Positions 1 to 8,500 of a DNA stretch of 64,000 nt are shown here, in pieces; positions within the stretch are counted from its first letter, which is position 1, and each line of letters begins with the position of its first letter. The translations under genes and the position numbers were made by a program. Under the pieces are notes generated by a model. It was not told where the DNA came from. It did no database searches and worked only from the letters and a program-made list of their open reading frames with translations. The DNA comes from Acidobacteriota bacterium (GTDB lineage: Bacteria; Acidobacteriota; Terriglobia; Acidiferrales; UBA7541), in assembly GCA_013289855.1 (NCBI GenBank), contig JABCZD010000010.1, positions 113,298 through 177,297 of the forward strand, read 5' to 3'.

Positions 1-734
1 TCAGCACGCTTCCGGCATTCCTGATGACGAACTATGGGGTTTATGGAGAAGTGGCGATTGTTCCGGTCAGTGCGCTGGCGGTTTATCCAGAGAAGCTGAC
101 GCCCGAAGAGGGCACCTCCATCTGGATGCAGTATTTGACGGCCTACGGCGCATTGATTACCCATGCGCAGATTACGAAAGGCGACTTCGTAATCATCACA
201 GCAGCCAGCAGCAGCGTGGGAATTGCCGCGATAGAAATGGTAAAAGCGGAAGGCGCAATCAGCATTGCCACAACGCGGACGTCGAAGAAAAAAGCCACGC
301 TGCGAGAAGTGGGAGCAGACCACGTGATTGCCACCGCGGAAGAGAATTTTCTGGCGCGGGTTAAGGAGATCACCGGTGGCAACGGAGCTCGCGTGACGTT
401 CGATCCCATTGGTGGCAAAGGCATCGAGCTGCTGGCGCAGGCGGCCGCTCTCGGTGGAACCATCTTCGAATATGGAGCGCTGGCGCCGGAGCCGACGCCG
501 TTTCCTTTGTTTACGGCTCTGGGCAAAGGGCTATCGATTCGTGGCTACACGTTGCGCGAGGTGCTTTCTGTTCCGCCGTTGAAGGCCAAGGGTGTGCAGT
601 ATGTTTTCGATCATGTGCAGGCCGGCGACTTCAAGCCGCGCATCGATAAGGTTTTTCCGTTTGCGCAGATCGTGGAAGCGCACCGGTACATGGAATCGAA
701 CGAGCAGATTGGGAAAATTGTTGTGACGGTGTAG
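1..734 (+). CDS. MDR-family (quinone oxidoreductase/alcohol dehydrogenase-like) protein, 5'-partial
   Basis: The reading frame is open to the left edge (codon phase begins at base 3) and stops at 732-734, so the N-terminal part of the catalytic GroES-like domain lies outside the window. The visible 240 or so residues contain the nucleotide-binding Rossmann segment (AASSSVGIAAIEM), a following T-R-T-S-K-K stretch of the kind that contacts the NADPH phosphate, and the C-terminal 'IDKVFPFAQIVEAHRYMESN' region typical of medium-chain dehydrogenase/reductases that act as NADPH:quinone oxidoreductases. Substrate cannot be told. A 10-bp inverted repeat follows the stop codon. Family call is firm; the specific reaction is not. 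Confidence 0.85.
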   Translation, partial: STLPAFLMTNYGVYGEVAIVPVSALAVYPEKLTPEEGTSIWMQYLTAYGALITHAQITKGDFVIITAASSSVGIAAIEMVKAEGAISIATTRTSKKKATLREVGADHVIATAEENFLARVKEITGGNGARVTFDPIGGKGIELLAQAAALGGTIFEYGALAPEPTPFPLFTALGKGLSIRGYTLREVLSVPPLKAKGVQYVFDHVQAGDFKPRIDKVFPFAQIVEAHRYMESNEQIGKIVVTV

Positions 735-747
735 CACGGCCGTTATG

Positions 748-791
748 GGAAGCTGACGCACAGTCTTTTTTCTAGTGCTGGGTCAGCTTCC
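748..791. terminator. Hairpin after the MDR gene
   Basis: GGAAGCTGAC (748-757) pairs perfectly with GTCAGCTTCC (782-791), and an inner GCAC/GTGC pair (758-761/775-778) extends the stem. The loop holds a run of six T. It sits 14 bases after the MDR stop codon, so a terminator role is likely, although no T-tract follows the outer stem. Confidence 0.45.
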
Positions 792-795
792 GATC

Positions 796-820
796 AGCGC
801 GTTTATCAGGCATGTGGATA
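796..820. repeat. Direct repeat copy 1, upstream of small membrane gene
   Basis: The 25-bp stretch AGCGCGTTTATCAGG..TGGATA recurs at 1440-1464 with one inserted T and a few changes. The two copies flank the 906-1385 gene in the same orientation. Function unknown. Confidence 0.4.
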
Positions 821-905
821 AAAGCTAAACGGGTTTGCGCCATGACTTCCGCTTCAGCAGAGTACCCGCCGAAAGGTGCGGATGGTCACGTGATACCCTG
901 AATTT

Positions 906-1385
906 ATGAAAGGCTTCGAACGTTTATCTTTCTGGCCTGCGTTCGGCACTCATGCACTCATCGGCATCTGCGGATCGTTTGTCGTTGGTTTTATGCCGGA
1001 AGCCATCTTAGGCCGCGCTTATTACAACACCGGATTAGAGCCGTATTCCCCGATGATTGTTCTGGTTGCGCTCCTGCTAGGATTTGCACTAAACGCCGAC
1101 GTTGGGCACACAGCCGCGATATGGGTGTGGGTGATTGGTTTTGCGTGGCTGGCGTTCGGAATGAACAGCGACTCTCGTTATTGGTATAACGACCCTTTAG
1201 CTGTCAGCAGGTCACAATATATTCGGGACAATTTCTTCGGTCCGAGTCTCAAATGCAGTGGCAGCGAGTGCTTGGGTGAATTGATTTTTACAACTCCATT
1301 CGCAGCCTCAGTTGGTTATTCGATCGGGGCATTCATGGGATACATGAAGTATCGGCGTAGGAGGAACGCTTTACTCTTGTCGTAG
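906..1385 (+). CDS. Small multi-pass membrane protein of unknown function
   Basis: 159 residues with about four hydrophobic segments (roughly residues 8-30, 44-62, 68-86 and 134-150) and a basic C-terminal tail (YRRRRN). The loop between segments 3 and 4 carries two Cys (KCSGSEC, about residues 117-122) that could form a disulfide. I do not recognise a named family. No strong Shine-Dalgarno sequence precedes the ATG, so the start is tentative. The gene stands alone and is flanked by 25-bp direct repeats (796-820 and 1440-1464). Confidence 0.55.
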   Translation: MKGFERLSFWPAFGTHALIGICGSFVVGFMPEAILGRAYYNTGLEPYSPMIVLVALLLGFALNADVGHTAAIWVWVIGFAWLAFGMNSDSRYWYNDPLAVSRSQYIRDNFFGPSLKCSGSECLGELIFTTPFAASVGYSIGAFMGYMKYRRRRNALLLS

Positions 1386-1439
1386 GAAAGTTGATATGCC
1401 GGGTGCCCAGGGCGAAGGCGGAAATCCACGTGTCCGGTG

Positions 1440-1464
1440 AGCGCGTTTTATCAGGACTTTGGAT
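1440..1464. repeat. Direct repeat copy 2, downstream of small membrane gene
   Basis: AGCGCGTTTTATCAGG..TTGGAT matches the copy at 796-820, apart from one extra T and some changes near the right end. Same orientation as copy 1. Confidence 0.4.
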
Positions 1465-1535
1465 CCGTAAGCGTCGTAGATTGGTCCGTCAGGAGAGTCG
1501 CCCGTTCCTAGCGTACAGAGAATAATGGAGCGAGA

Positions 1536-2036
1536 ATGGGAATCCTGGAAATGCTTCACTTACGAAGGCGCCGCACTCCATTTGGGGAGTATGTTAGCCC
1601 CAAAGTAATCCGAAAGCTGCTACGCGAAACGAAGCCCGGAGTCATCCCGCCGCCCCAGGTAAAGCACTTCCAATTCGTCGTGATACTCGTCGACGACACG
1701 AATCCTCAGCAGGTCTCGGCAATGCTCGACACGGTGATAGACACGCTATTCCAACATCATGTTTCTGTTACAAATATGATGCCTTCGCTTTTGGTTGGCG
1801 TGTTGGGCGTGCCCTTTCGCGAAGGTAACTCCGCCGAGGCACGCCAGGAACTTGTCGGCGCGCTACTTCGAGAGCATGGCGAGCGAATCAGAATCGCCCA
1901 TGGAGAATGTGATGCACTCGTCGGCGCGTTTGGCGGCCATGCGCGGCATGCATATGGCGCACTGATTCCGGGGTTCTCGGGAATCTTGAAGAAACTACTT
2001 GAAACCAAGTTCGGCACTGCTGTCGAGGTCTCTTGA
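1536..2036 (+). CDS. Degenerate class III nucleotidyl-cyclase-like domain protein
   Basis: 166 residues. The layout follows the adenylate/guanylate cyclase homology domain: an entry motif FGEYVSP at residues 16-22, a first beta strand ending in VDD (52-54) where cyclases carry the metal-binding Asp, a central LLVGVLGVP (85-93) in place of the usual GDG(I/L)xAxFGxP, and IAHGECDALVGAFG (120-133) matching the IGIHTGxxVxGxxG motif, then an Arg and Tyr as in the R-x-E-Y-T segment. The second metal-binding Asp (GD) is missing and the domain ends early, so I infer it is catalytically dead. A GGAG ribosome site precedes the ATG. The similarity is by eye and needs a profile search. Confidence 0.55.
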   Translation: MGILEMLHLRRRRTPFGEYVSPKVIRKLLRETKPGVIPPPQVKHFQFVVILVDDTNPQQVSAMLDTVIDTLFQHHVSVTNMMPSLLVGVLGVPFREGNSAEARQELVGALLREHGERIRIAHGECDALVGAFGGHARHAYGALIPGFSGILKKLLETKFGTAVEVS

Positions 2037-2158
2037 AGACTGGGAAGGTGAACGCTCCAAGCTTCCTAACTCCTGGTTAGTCGGATTACCGGAAACTGAC
2101 CCACTACGTTTTTGCTGGCAACTTGCTCGCGGGTTCTTGCCACTGCTATCGTTCGGAA

Positions 2159-3340
2159 ATGCCAACGATCCAGCAATTTGAATGTTCCCGCTGCCACATT
2201 TATGTTCCGGCGGATAAGCCACAGACGGTTTGCCCCGCATGCGCTGGAACGTTGTACGTGCGCTACGACCTTTCCGCAGCGCGCGGAATCAATGGACGAA
2301 ATGCGATAGCCAAGGACGCCGCGCAATCGCCGTGGGCGGGCATGTGGCGTTATCGCTCGGTGCTGCCGCAGGTAACACCGGTGACGCTGGGTGAAGGCTG
2401 GACGCCGATGTTGCGCAGCAAGCGCTACCCGGGCGTGTACGTGAAAGAAGAGGGCGCGAATCCCACGGGGAGTTTCAAGGCGCGCGGGCTGGCGCTGGCG
2501 GTGACCATGGCGCGTCATTTGGGATTGCGCAAACTGGCGGTGCCTTCGGCGGGGAATGCCGCGGGTGCGCTGGCGGCATACGCGGCGGCGGCGGGAATCG
2601 AAGCCAACATTTTTATGCCTAAAGATGTACCGCTTGCGAATTATCTGGAAGCCATTTTGTATGGCGCGAATGTGACGCTGGTGGATGGCTTGATTTCCGA
2701 TTGCGGGCGCATGGTGGCGGAGCGAAAAGAGAAGGAGGGCTGGTTCGATATTTCCACGTTGAAAGAGCCGTTTCGCATCGAAGGCAAGAAAACCATGGGA
2801 TACGAACTGGTCGAGCAGCTGGGCTGGGAATATCCCGACGCGGTTTTTTATCCCACGGGCGGCGGCGTGGGATTGATCGGCATGTGGAAAGCGTTCATCG
2901 AGATGGAAGAACTGGGCTGGGTGCGGCCGGGGAAGCGGCCGCGGATGATCGCGGTGCAATCGGCGGGTTGCGCGCCGGTGGTGCGGGCGTTTGAAGCGGA
3001 AGCGGCGGCCAGCACGATGTGGGAAAACGCGGCGACGTTTGCGTCTGGCTTGCGCGTGCCGAAACCTTACGGGGATTACATTATGCTGCAAATTTTGGAA
3101 GAGTCCGACGGGATCGCGCTAGCTTTTCCTGACGAGAAGATTTTGGAGTCGCTGAAAGATTGGGCGCGCAACGAAGGAATTTTTCTTTCGCCGGAGGGTG
3201 CGGCGGCCACCGCTGCATATGACCATCTGCTGGCGAATGGGGAATTAACATTGGAAGATCGCGTGGTGCTGTTCAACACCGGAGCGGGGCTGAAATACAC
3301 GGATGTCACTGCCGAAGCCATGGGGTTGCGGAGGCCGTAG
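2159..3340 (+). CDS. thrC: Threonine synthase
   Basis: PLP enzyme converting O-phospho-L-homoserine to L-threonine, last step of threonine synthesis, cytoplasmic. An N-terminal four-Cys ribbon (CSRC...CPAC, about residues 8-28) is followed by the fold-type II PLP domain, with the Schiff-base Lys in NPTGSFKARG, the substrate loop SAGNAAGALAAY and the phosphate-binding TGGGVGLIG. At 393 residues it has the length of the class with an N-terminal zinc ribbon. I chose ATG 2159; an in-frame start 36 bases upstream would add a segment with no family resemblance. The gene stands alone. Confidence 0.93.
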   Translation: MPTIQQFECSRCHIYVPADKPQTVCPACAGTLYVRYDLSAARGINGRNAIAKDAAQSPWAGMWRYRSVLPQVTPVTLGEGWTPMLRSKRYPGVYVKEEGANPTGSFKARGLALAVTMARHLGLRKLAVPSAGNAAGALAAYAAAAGIEANIFMPKDVPLANYLEAILYGANVTLVDGLISDCGRMVAERKEKEGWFDISTLKEPFRIEGKKTMGYELVEQLGWEYPDAVFYPTGGGVGLIGMWKAFIEMEELGWVRPGKRPRMIAVQSAGCAPVVRAFEAEAAASTMWENAATFASGLRVPKPYGDYIMLQILEESDGIALAFPDEKILESLKDWARNEGIFLSPEGAAATAAYDHLLANGELTLEDRVVLFNTGAGLKYTDVTAEAMGLRRP

Positions 3341-3368
3341 GCGGGGTCGAAATTTGCGGCCGGAAATA

Positions 3369-3443
3369 TGGTTCCGGGACGTGGACTCGAACCACGATAC
3401 TCAGCTCCAAAGGCTGATGTCCTACCAATTAGACGATCCCGGA
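3369..3443 (-). tRNA. tRNA-Gln (anticodon TTG)
   Basis: On the minus strand the acceptor TCCGGGA pairs with TCCCGGA, followed by a discriminator A and an encoded CCA. The anticodon stem TCAGC/GCTGA encloses loop CTTTGGA, giving anticodon TTG. The T arm GTGG-TTCGAGT-CCAC is intact. It is convergent with thrC and starts 29 bases after the thrC stop. Confidence 0.96.
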
Positions 3444-3632
3444 ATAGGGTAGAGCCAGATAAGTTTAGCAGAGGAAGAATCGGTTCGCACGCGGAGTGCG
3501 GCGTTGCAGCTACGTCTGGGATTCGGCAAGGATTGGGGCCGGCGGACAGCCGCACCGCCAGGATTGGCTGTGCCACCGAAGCATAGGTTCCGACCTACAG
3601 ACCCACAAGACAGGACTTTTTTCGCGAGCTGG

Positions 3633-3803
3633 TTAGCGAGCGCTTGAAATCGTTTGTACGCGGTGGTGGCTGAGCGTGTGCTGGCGAGGCGCGCGTGGGC
3701 GGACACGTTTCCTGCGACGCTCGCCGTAGGTCCACTGAAAAAGGGCGTAGAGCAGAAAATCCAATCCGAGGATGCTGAGCGCTAGAAAGAGGGTGAGGGT
3801 CAT
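3633..3803 (-). CDS. Small single-pass membrane protein (56 aa)
   Basis: A short minus-strand frame. The N-terminus begins MTLTLFLALSILGLDFLLYA, forming one membrane helix, followed by FQWTYGERRRKR and a basic His/Arg-rich tail, as expected for an N-out/C-in anchored micropeptide. An AGGA lies about 13 bases before the ATG, so initiation support is modest. The helix-then-basic-tail pattern, rather than homology, is the reason for calling it. No known function. Confidence 0.5.
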   Translation of the reverse strand: MTLTLFLALSILGLDFLLYALFQWTYGERRRKRVRPRAPRQHTLSHHRVQTISSAR

Positions 3804-4094
3804 ATCGTGATCACGTCCTGCTGAGCGACGCGCGCATCTTGCGCGAACGTCTTGAGTAAACGAGGAAATATTAGAGGCGGGGACGGCAGAAAGTCCTGAA
3901 AAGTTCGTGAGGAAATTGTTAGGAAAAACGTTGCTAGATGTTAAGGCGCCGCCGAAGGGGTGATGCGGGCCTTATGGTTTCCTATCAAATCGGTCGGGAC
4001 TTCTTCACGGGGCGTTTTCTACGCTTGGGGTGCAAGGAATCGGCTGCGAGGATCGGATCGTGACGCAGCCGTTGCAGTCGAGGAGGAGACCCCG
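3804..4094. other. Non-coding stretch between divergent small genes
   Basis: About 290 bases between the 56-residue membrane gene (minus) and the 90-residue zinc-ribbon gene (plus). It should hold both promoters, but I see no clear consensus boxes and no coding signal. Confidence 0.4.
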
Positions 4095-4367
4095 ATGGGC
4101 GGAGATTTACATAGCGTTCAGCAGGAAGTGCCGGGCAGTTGCGGGATGTGCGGGCAGGCGACGGAATTGTTCGAGCTGCCAGGCAGGACGGAGAAGTTGT
4201 GTCTGGCGTGTAGCGCGGACTTGGCCACGGCAGTGGTGTTGCGCACAGAGATCGATAGCGCAACATGGGCCGGGCAGGACGCTGGTGATCTGGTGACGGA
4301 GTTTGCCGCGCTGAGCCGGCAGATGTTGACGCGGGCGCAATCCGCGGATGCGTTGGGGAGTTGGTGA
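4095..4367 (+). CDS. Small zinc-ribbon-like protein (90 aa)
   Basis: Four Cys in two pairs (CGMC at about residues 15-18 and CLAC at about 35-38) separated by about 17 residues suggest a small zinc ribbon, followed by a helical C-terminus. The longer frame beginning at 3960 is open, but the ATG at 4095 is preceded by a strong AGGAGGAG site and the extra N-terminal 45 residues look random, so I chose 4095. Role unknown. A highly structured inverted repeat follows the stop codon. Confidence 0.6.
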   Translation: MGGDLHSVQQEVPGSCGMCGQATELFELPGRTEKLCLACSADLATAVVLRTEIDSATWAGQDAGDLVTEFAALSRQMLTRAQSADALGSW

Positions 4368-4399
4368 TCGCGAGCGCTGCCTGGCGAAGGTGAGGGAGG

Positions 4400-4503
4400 C
4401 CCTAGCACATCGTATCCCCTTGAGTCGTTCAGGCAGTCGCCGCTTGAACGCACTGCAACATCCGCAAGGGGATACCTCCGCAGGGGGATACGATGTGACA
4501 GGG
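4400..4503. repeat. Nested inverted-repeat element
   Basis: The 23-bp arms at 4400-4422 and 4481-4503 are inverted copies matching at 20 positions, with a perfect 13-bp core (ACATCGTATCCCC / GGGGATACGATGT). Inside, CAAGGGGATAC (about 4465-4475) is a second partner for the left arm, and CGTTCA/TTGAACG plus GCAGT/ACTGC form inner stems. The 10-mer GGCGAAGGTG occurs on both sides (4383-4392 and 4517-4526). It could be a terminator, a structured RNA or a MITE-like remnant. Confidence 0.6.
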
Positions 4504-4601
4504 CTATTCCACGCCCGGCGAAGGTGTGCGCGCGGAATGAGTTTCTGCTAGATTGGTAGGGTTGCTTCCACGCGCTTTTCCATATGGAGAGGCGGACATG
4601 T

Positions 4602-4691
<90 letters not shown>

Positions 4692-4886
4692 TTCAGTCTT
4701 ATTGTTTTTCCTCTTTGCCTTGAACCCCCTTAAAAGCCGTAAGTTGGCGGCTGATTGCGAGAATCGAACCGACGTGTTTCTCTCCACGGTTGTTACATGT
4801 CGGAAAACGCGAGAATTCGATCTTCCCTCTCCGGACCGAATGTCGAGGTTACTTTGGAGATGAACGAGGCAAAGCCCCAAGGTCTT

Positions 4887-4911
4887 GTGGGTTCGATCCC
4901 CATGGGCGCCA
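4887..4911 (+). other. tRNA-like 3' fragment
   Basis: GTGGG-TTCGATC-CCCAT can form a T arm (one G-T pair) followed by GGGCGCC and A, as in the 3' end of a tRNA. No matching 5' acceptor strand, D arm or anticodon arm is present upstream, so it is at best a remnant. Confidence 0.3.
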
Positions 4912-4998
4912 AATTGCAGCGTTTAGGAAAACAGGCAGTTCTTGGAGCGAAGTGTGCGACCAATCGGGACTCTCCAAAGGAACGGCCCAGATGGCGTT

Positions 4999-5286
4999 CT
5001 ACGCTCGGAAAGGCGCTCCCGGTCTGCCCAAAAACCGTTGCGGGCCTATCTCTTCGAGCGATTGAGCGTGCGAATCCCACGCTGCGCCGGTGGCAATGCC
5101 GAATCGAAGAGGATGGTCTTTCGGCAGACCGAGATAGTCCGCATGTCGGTCATTTACAAAAGTGAGCGCGCCAGACGGATCAGCGTACCAGGTGTATGCC
5201 GGAATTACCTCCAGAGTCGCTCGCCACTGCGCCTCGAGGATGTGTTTCGATTCGGACTCGCGTCCTGGAGAGGCCATGGCAGGCAT
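4999..5286 (-). pseudogene. PAS-domain sensor protein fragment
   Basis: The frame encodes an ATLEVIPAYTWYADPSGALT segment, then FVNDRHADYLGLP and DHPLRFGIATGAAWDSH, which reads like the start of the PAS domain of acidobacterial PAS sensor proteins (histidine kinases or diguanylate cyclases). After WDSHAQSL the similarity stops and the frame runs into unrelated sequence, and no kinase or output domain is found nearby. At 95 residues it cannot be a working sensor. It lies between tRNA-Ser and a giant surface protein gene. Confidence 0.6.
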
Positions 5287-5510
5287 CTTACACCCAGAGA
5301 AATCCGTGCGGAATAATGAGGATTCAAATGGACGGCGCCGACGAAGGCTGTCGACTGACCAACGTTGGGCTCTTCCACGAATTGAGGCGCTTGCCCGAGA
5401 AGCACGGAAACCCTATCGCCAGAAAGCATGGCAAAAATCCCATACATGCTTGCGGCGTCTTTGTTTGGCTCAGAATCCCGGATCAAGAGATTGCCTGCAT
5501 CGTAGATTCG

Positions 5511-8500
5511 TCAACGAGGATGTAGTAACGGCGGATGAATCACATGCGGAACGCCGCGATTTTGCGCAGGGCGTCTTTCTTCCGTTGAACTGGTGTTCCC
5601 CGAAGCATTTTTTTGTACCGTGTTGCCAGGCTTCGGTTCGCTCGAGCGCACCGCCGCACCCGGATATGGGAGAGGCGGGGGCTCTTCAACCGAGCTCAAA
5701 TCCACAACCGCGATGGCATCACTATTGGCTCCCGTGATCGCGATGAGGATGTTGTCTTGGCCATCGGAGACCAGTGCATCGTAGCCCGTCGAGAGAGGCA
5801 CTGGAAATTCGATGCGCGACCGCAGCCTGCCCACTCTGCCGTCGAACACGTCGATGCCCTGCGTGGTGGGCTGAAACAGCAGGCTGCCGTCCGGACTGAA
5901 TTTCGCTCCGTACACGTAAGAAATGCTTAGCACTTCGCGGTCATTCAGAACGAAAGGAGCTTCTCCGTTCAAGTCGGAATCCAGAAGATAACTGCTGGCT
6001 TCCAGTTGCACCTGGTTGTGCGCTAGGGCGAGGTCGTAGTCGCCGTAGCAGCAGCCTTGGCCGACAGTGGCGTTAAAGATGGTGTTCGTCGCCGTGTCCA
6101 TGCTGAAAATGTAGCCGTCATTGTTGAAATAAACGCGGGTATCATCGGCACTCAGTGCGAGTCGCAAATAGAGATCGGTCGCGAGACCTGGTCCGGTGAT
6201 GTTCAGGTTGGCGAGCGCTCCGCTATTGGTGTTCAAAACAAAATAATTGCTGGCGCCCGTGCCGCCTTGGACGTCCACCACAAGGTATACGATTCCGCCG
6301 TTGCTGACAGCGACACCAGCGGGACTGACCTGAAATCCGGGGGGTTCGTTGGGCGGGTTGATAGGGAAGGCCTTGGCGTTTGCCGGATTCGCCGGATCGA
6401 GCAAATAGACAACACCGGCACCGGAATCCGCCACCGCCAGCTTGCTGCCGTCCGACGATAGCGCCAGAGCCCACAAACGCGGCGTAGCGCCCTGCGGTAC
6501 GGGAACCGCGATAGGCGCTAGCCATTTGCTCTGGGCTCGGGAAAAAACCTGAATTTGGCCGGCATCCGTAAAGTAATAAAGACTGCGAACGGGATCATAG
6601 ATTCCTTGCATCAGCGAAGCTCCTGCCAGTGGGAAAGACTGCACGGCGGGCAAATAATGGAATGCACCGCTTGCTGTCGCTGTTCCGGAACTGCTGGTCA
6701 CCACCACGTCCGCGGAAGAATTAGCGGTGCCCGGGGGAATCGTGAAGTAGATGGATTGCAGTTCATAAGGAATAGGCTCCACACCATAGGCATTGGGATT
6801 CGCGCCCTGGATGGTTGCGGCTTTTCCCCCGACGCTCACTGTGAGATCGGAAGGAACCTGCGTCGCGTTAACGGGCAAGAATCCGTAGCCATAGATCACG
6901 CCCGTGCCGCCGCCTTCCGCGGTGGAACTATCGGGAGTCGCTTCTAAAATCGTGGGCCCGTAACTAAAACCATCGGCAATCAGTTGCATCCCGCCGTCGT
7001 TTGAAAACACATAAACATTCACCGGGCCCGGCTGTCCCGCTGGCGTTGTGAAGGAAACGTTGTTATTTGTCGAAGAAATTCCGGTGGCGGGATTTACGCC
7101 TAGATAGATCTTGCTCTGGTTATTTACCGTGGCCGGCTCATTCACTTGCACCACGGTGCCTCCGGCCACAGGACCGGTAGCGGGCATTAGAAATGCATTC
7201 GTGAATGTTGTGGTCACCGGGCCGCTGCGTAGTTGCGTGGTGTCCAGGAATCCGAATCCTTCCTCAAGCGGACCGCCCAAAACACCATTGGCGTCTATCG
7301 CTTCGTAGTTGGGGCTGGCGGCTGGTCCGACCTCAAATCCGCCGCTGGTGTACTCGACGATCATATTGGGAAGCCATCCCAACGGCTGTTGCGAAGCGAT
7401 GTTGTAGGCATACACCACTGAATCGGTGGGGAAGTACAGCGTGCTGGAGTCGCTGCTGAATGTGAAAATGGACGCCGAGGACGTCGATCCTGAAGGTAAG
7501 TTGATGGCGAATGCCTGATTTAGCGTGTGAGCGTCATAGAAAACCGCCTGGTCCGAAGTTCCGCCGCGCACCACCACATACCGTCCGTCCGGGGTCGTGA
7601 ATAAATTAGTGGTCACAAACCCGCCGATGACGTTGCTCATAAACTGCCCAGTGGAAACCACCAATTCGCACAGCGTGCCATCGCTATCGATACTGCCAAT
7701 CAATACCCCTGCGCGGTCCCCCGTACGCGCGAACCCCCCGATGTTCAACAGTGGGAGCGGCAGTGTTGGACTCCCGACGACGTTCACCGAGCCATATATG
7801 GTTATGGAGTTGTCGGTGGGATTCCAGAGCGCGATACTTTGCGAACCGTCAACGCTGGGGATACCGCCCTGCTTACCGAGTAGCGCAACGCGGCCATCGG
7901 CGAGCACGAGGGCGGAGATAGCGGGGAAACCATAGGGGCCAATCTGCGAAGCAATGTAGCGATGGGTTATCTGCATCTGCATAGAATCAATGGTGTACAC
8001 ATCTCCCTGCAGAGTTCCCACGTAGAGTGTGCTGTGATCCGGGGTATCGTCAATCCCCCAGGCGCCGGGTACGGTGATCGCGCCGATCTTCTTCTGCGAA
8101 ACAGCATCCATGACGAAAATCTGGTTTGAGTACGGATCGCTCACAAAAAATCGCGAGGTCGCGGAGTTATAGACGACCCAATGCGTGTTCAGAGAATACC
8201 CGTACTCCGTGACTGCGTCGGTCCGCACATAGGTGGTTCGTGTGCTAAGTGGACTGCCGCCCCCGCCTTTAACCACATTGACGGTGAGCCCCAAAGATGC
8301 CGTGTGCGTAAGGTTCCCAGCCGTTCCAATAAACGTAACGTTGGTCATGGCGGCGGAAGCGCCCGGCAAGGAAGATACTGTCACAGTGACCGGCGTCCCC
8401 GGACTTACGGAAATATTGGAGGGCGAAACGCTAACACCTTGGGGTAGCCCGGTCGGTTGCACTGAAATCGCGGAAGAGAAACCGTTGATGGAGGTAGCCG

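Larger units (their letters stand above)
4692..5510. other. Decayed region 3' of tRNA-Ser
   Basis: No intact gene. It holds a degenerate copy of the tRNA-Ser 3' end at 4816-4833 (TTCGA..TCTTCCCTCTCCG against TTCGAATCCCACCCTCTCCG), a tRNA-like T-arm/acceptor fragment at 4887-4911, and a minus-strand PAS-domain remnant at 4999-5286. Open frames exist in several phases but share no family pattern. This looks like an old integration and decay site next to a tRNA. Confidence 0.5.

Noticed and set aside
2066..3091. 341-residue open frame on the minus strand
   Set aside because: It is the antisense shadow of thrC, rich in Arg/His/Gln as expected for the complement of GC-rich coding DNA, with no family pattern.
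4746..4782. Second, minus-strand tRNA 3' fragment
   Set aside because: A GGTTCGATTC core is present but the T stem does not pair, and no acceptor partner exists.
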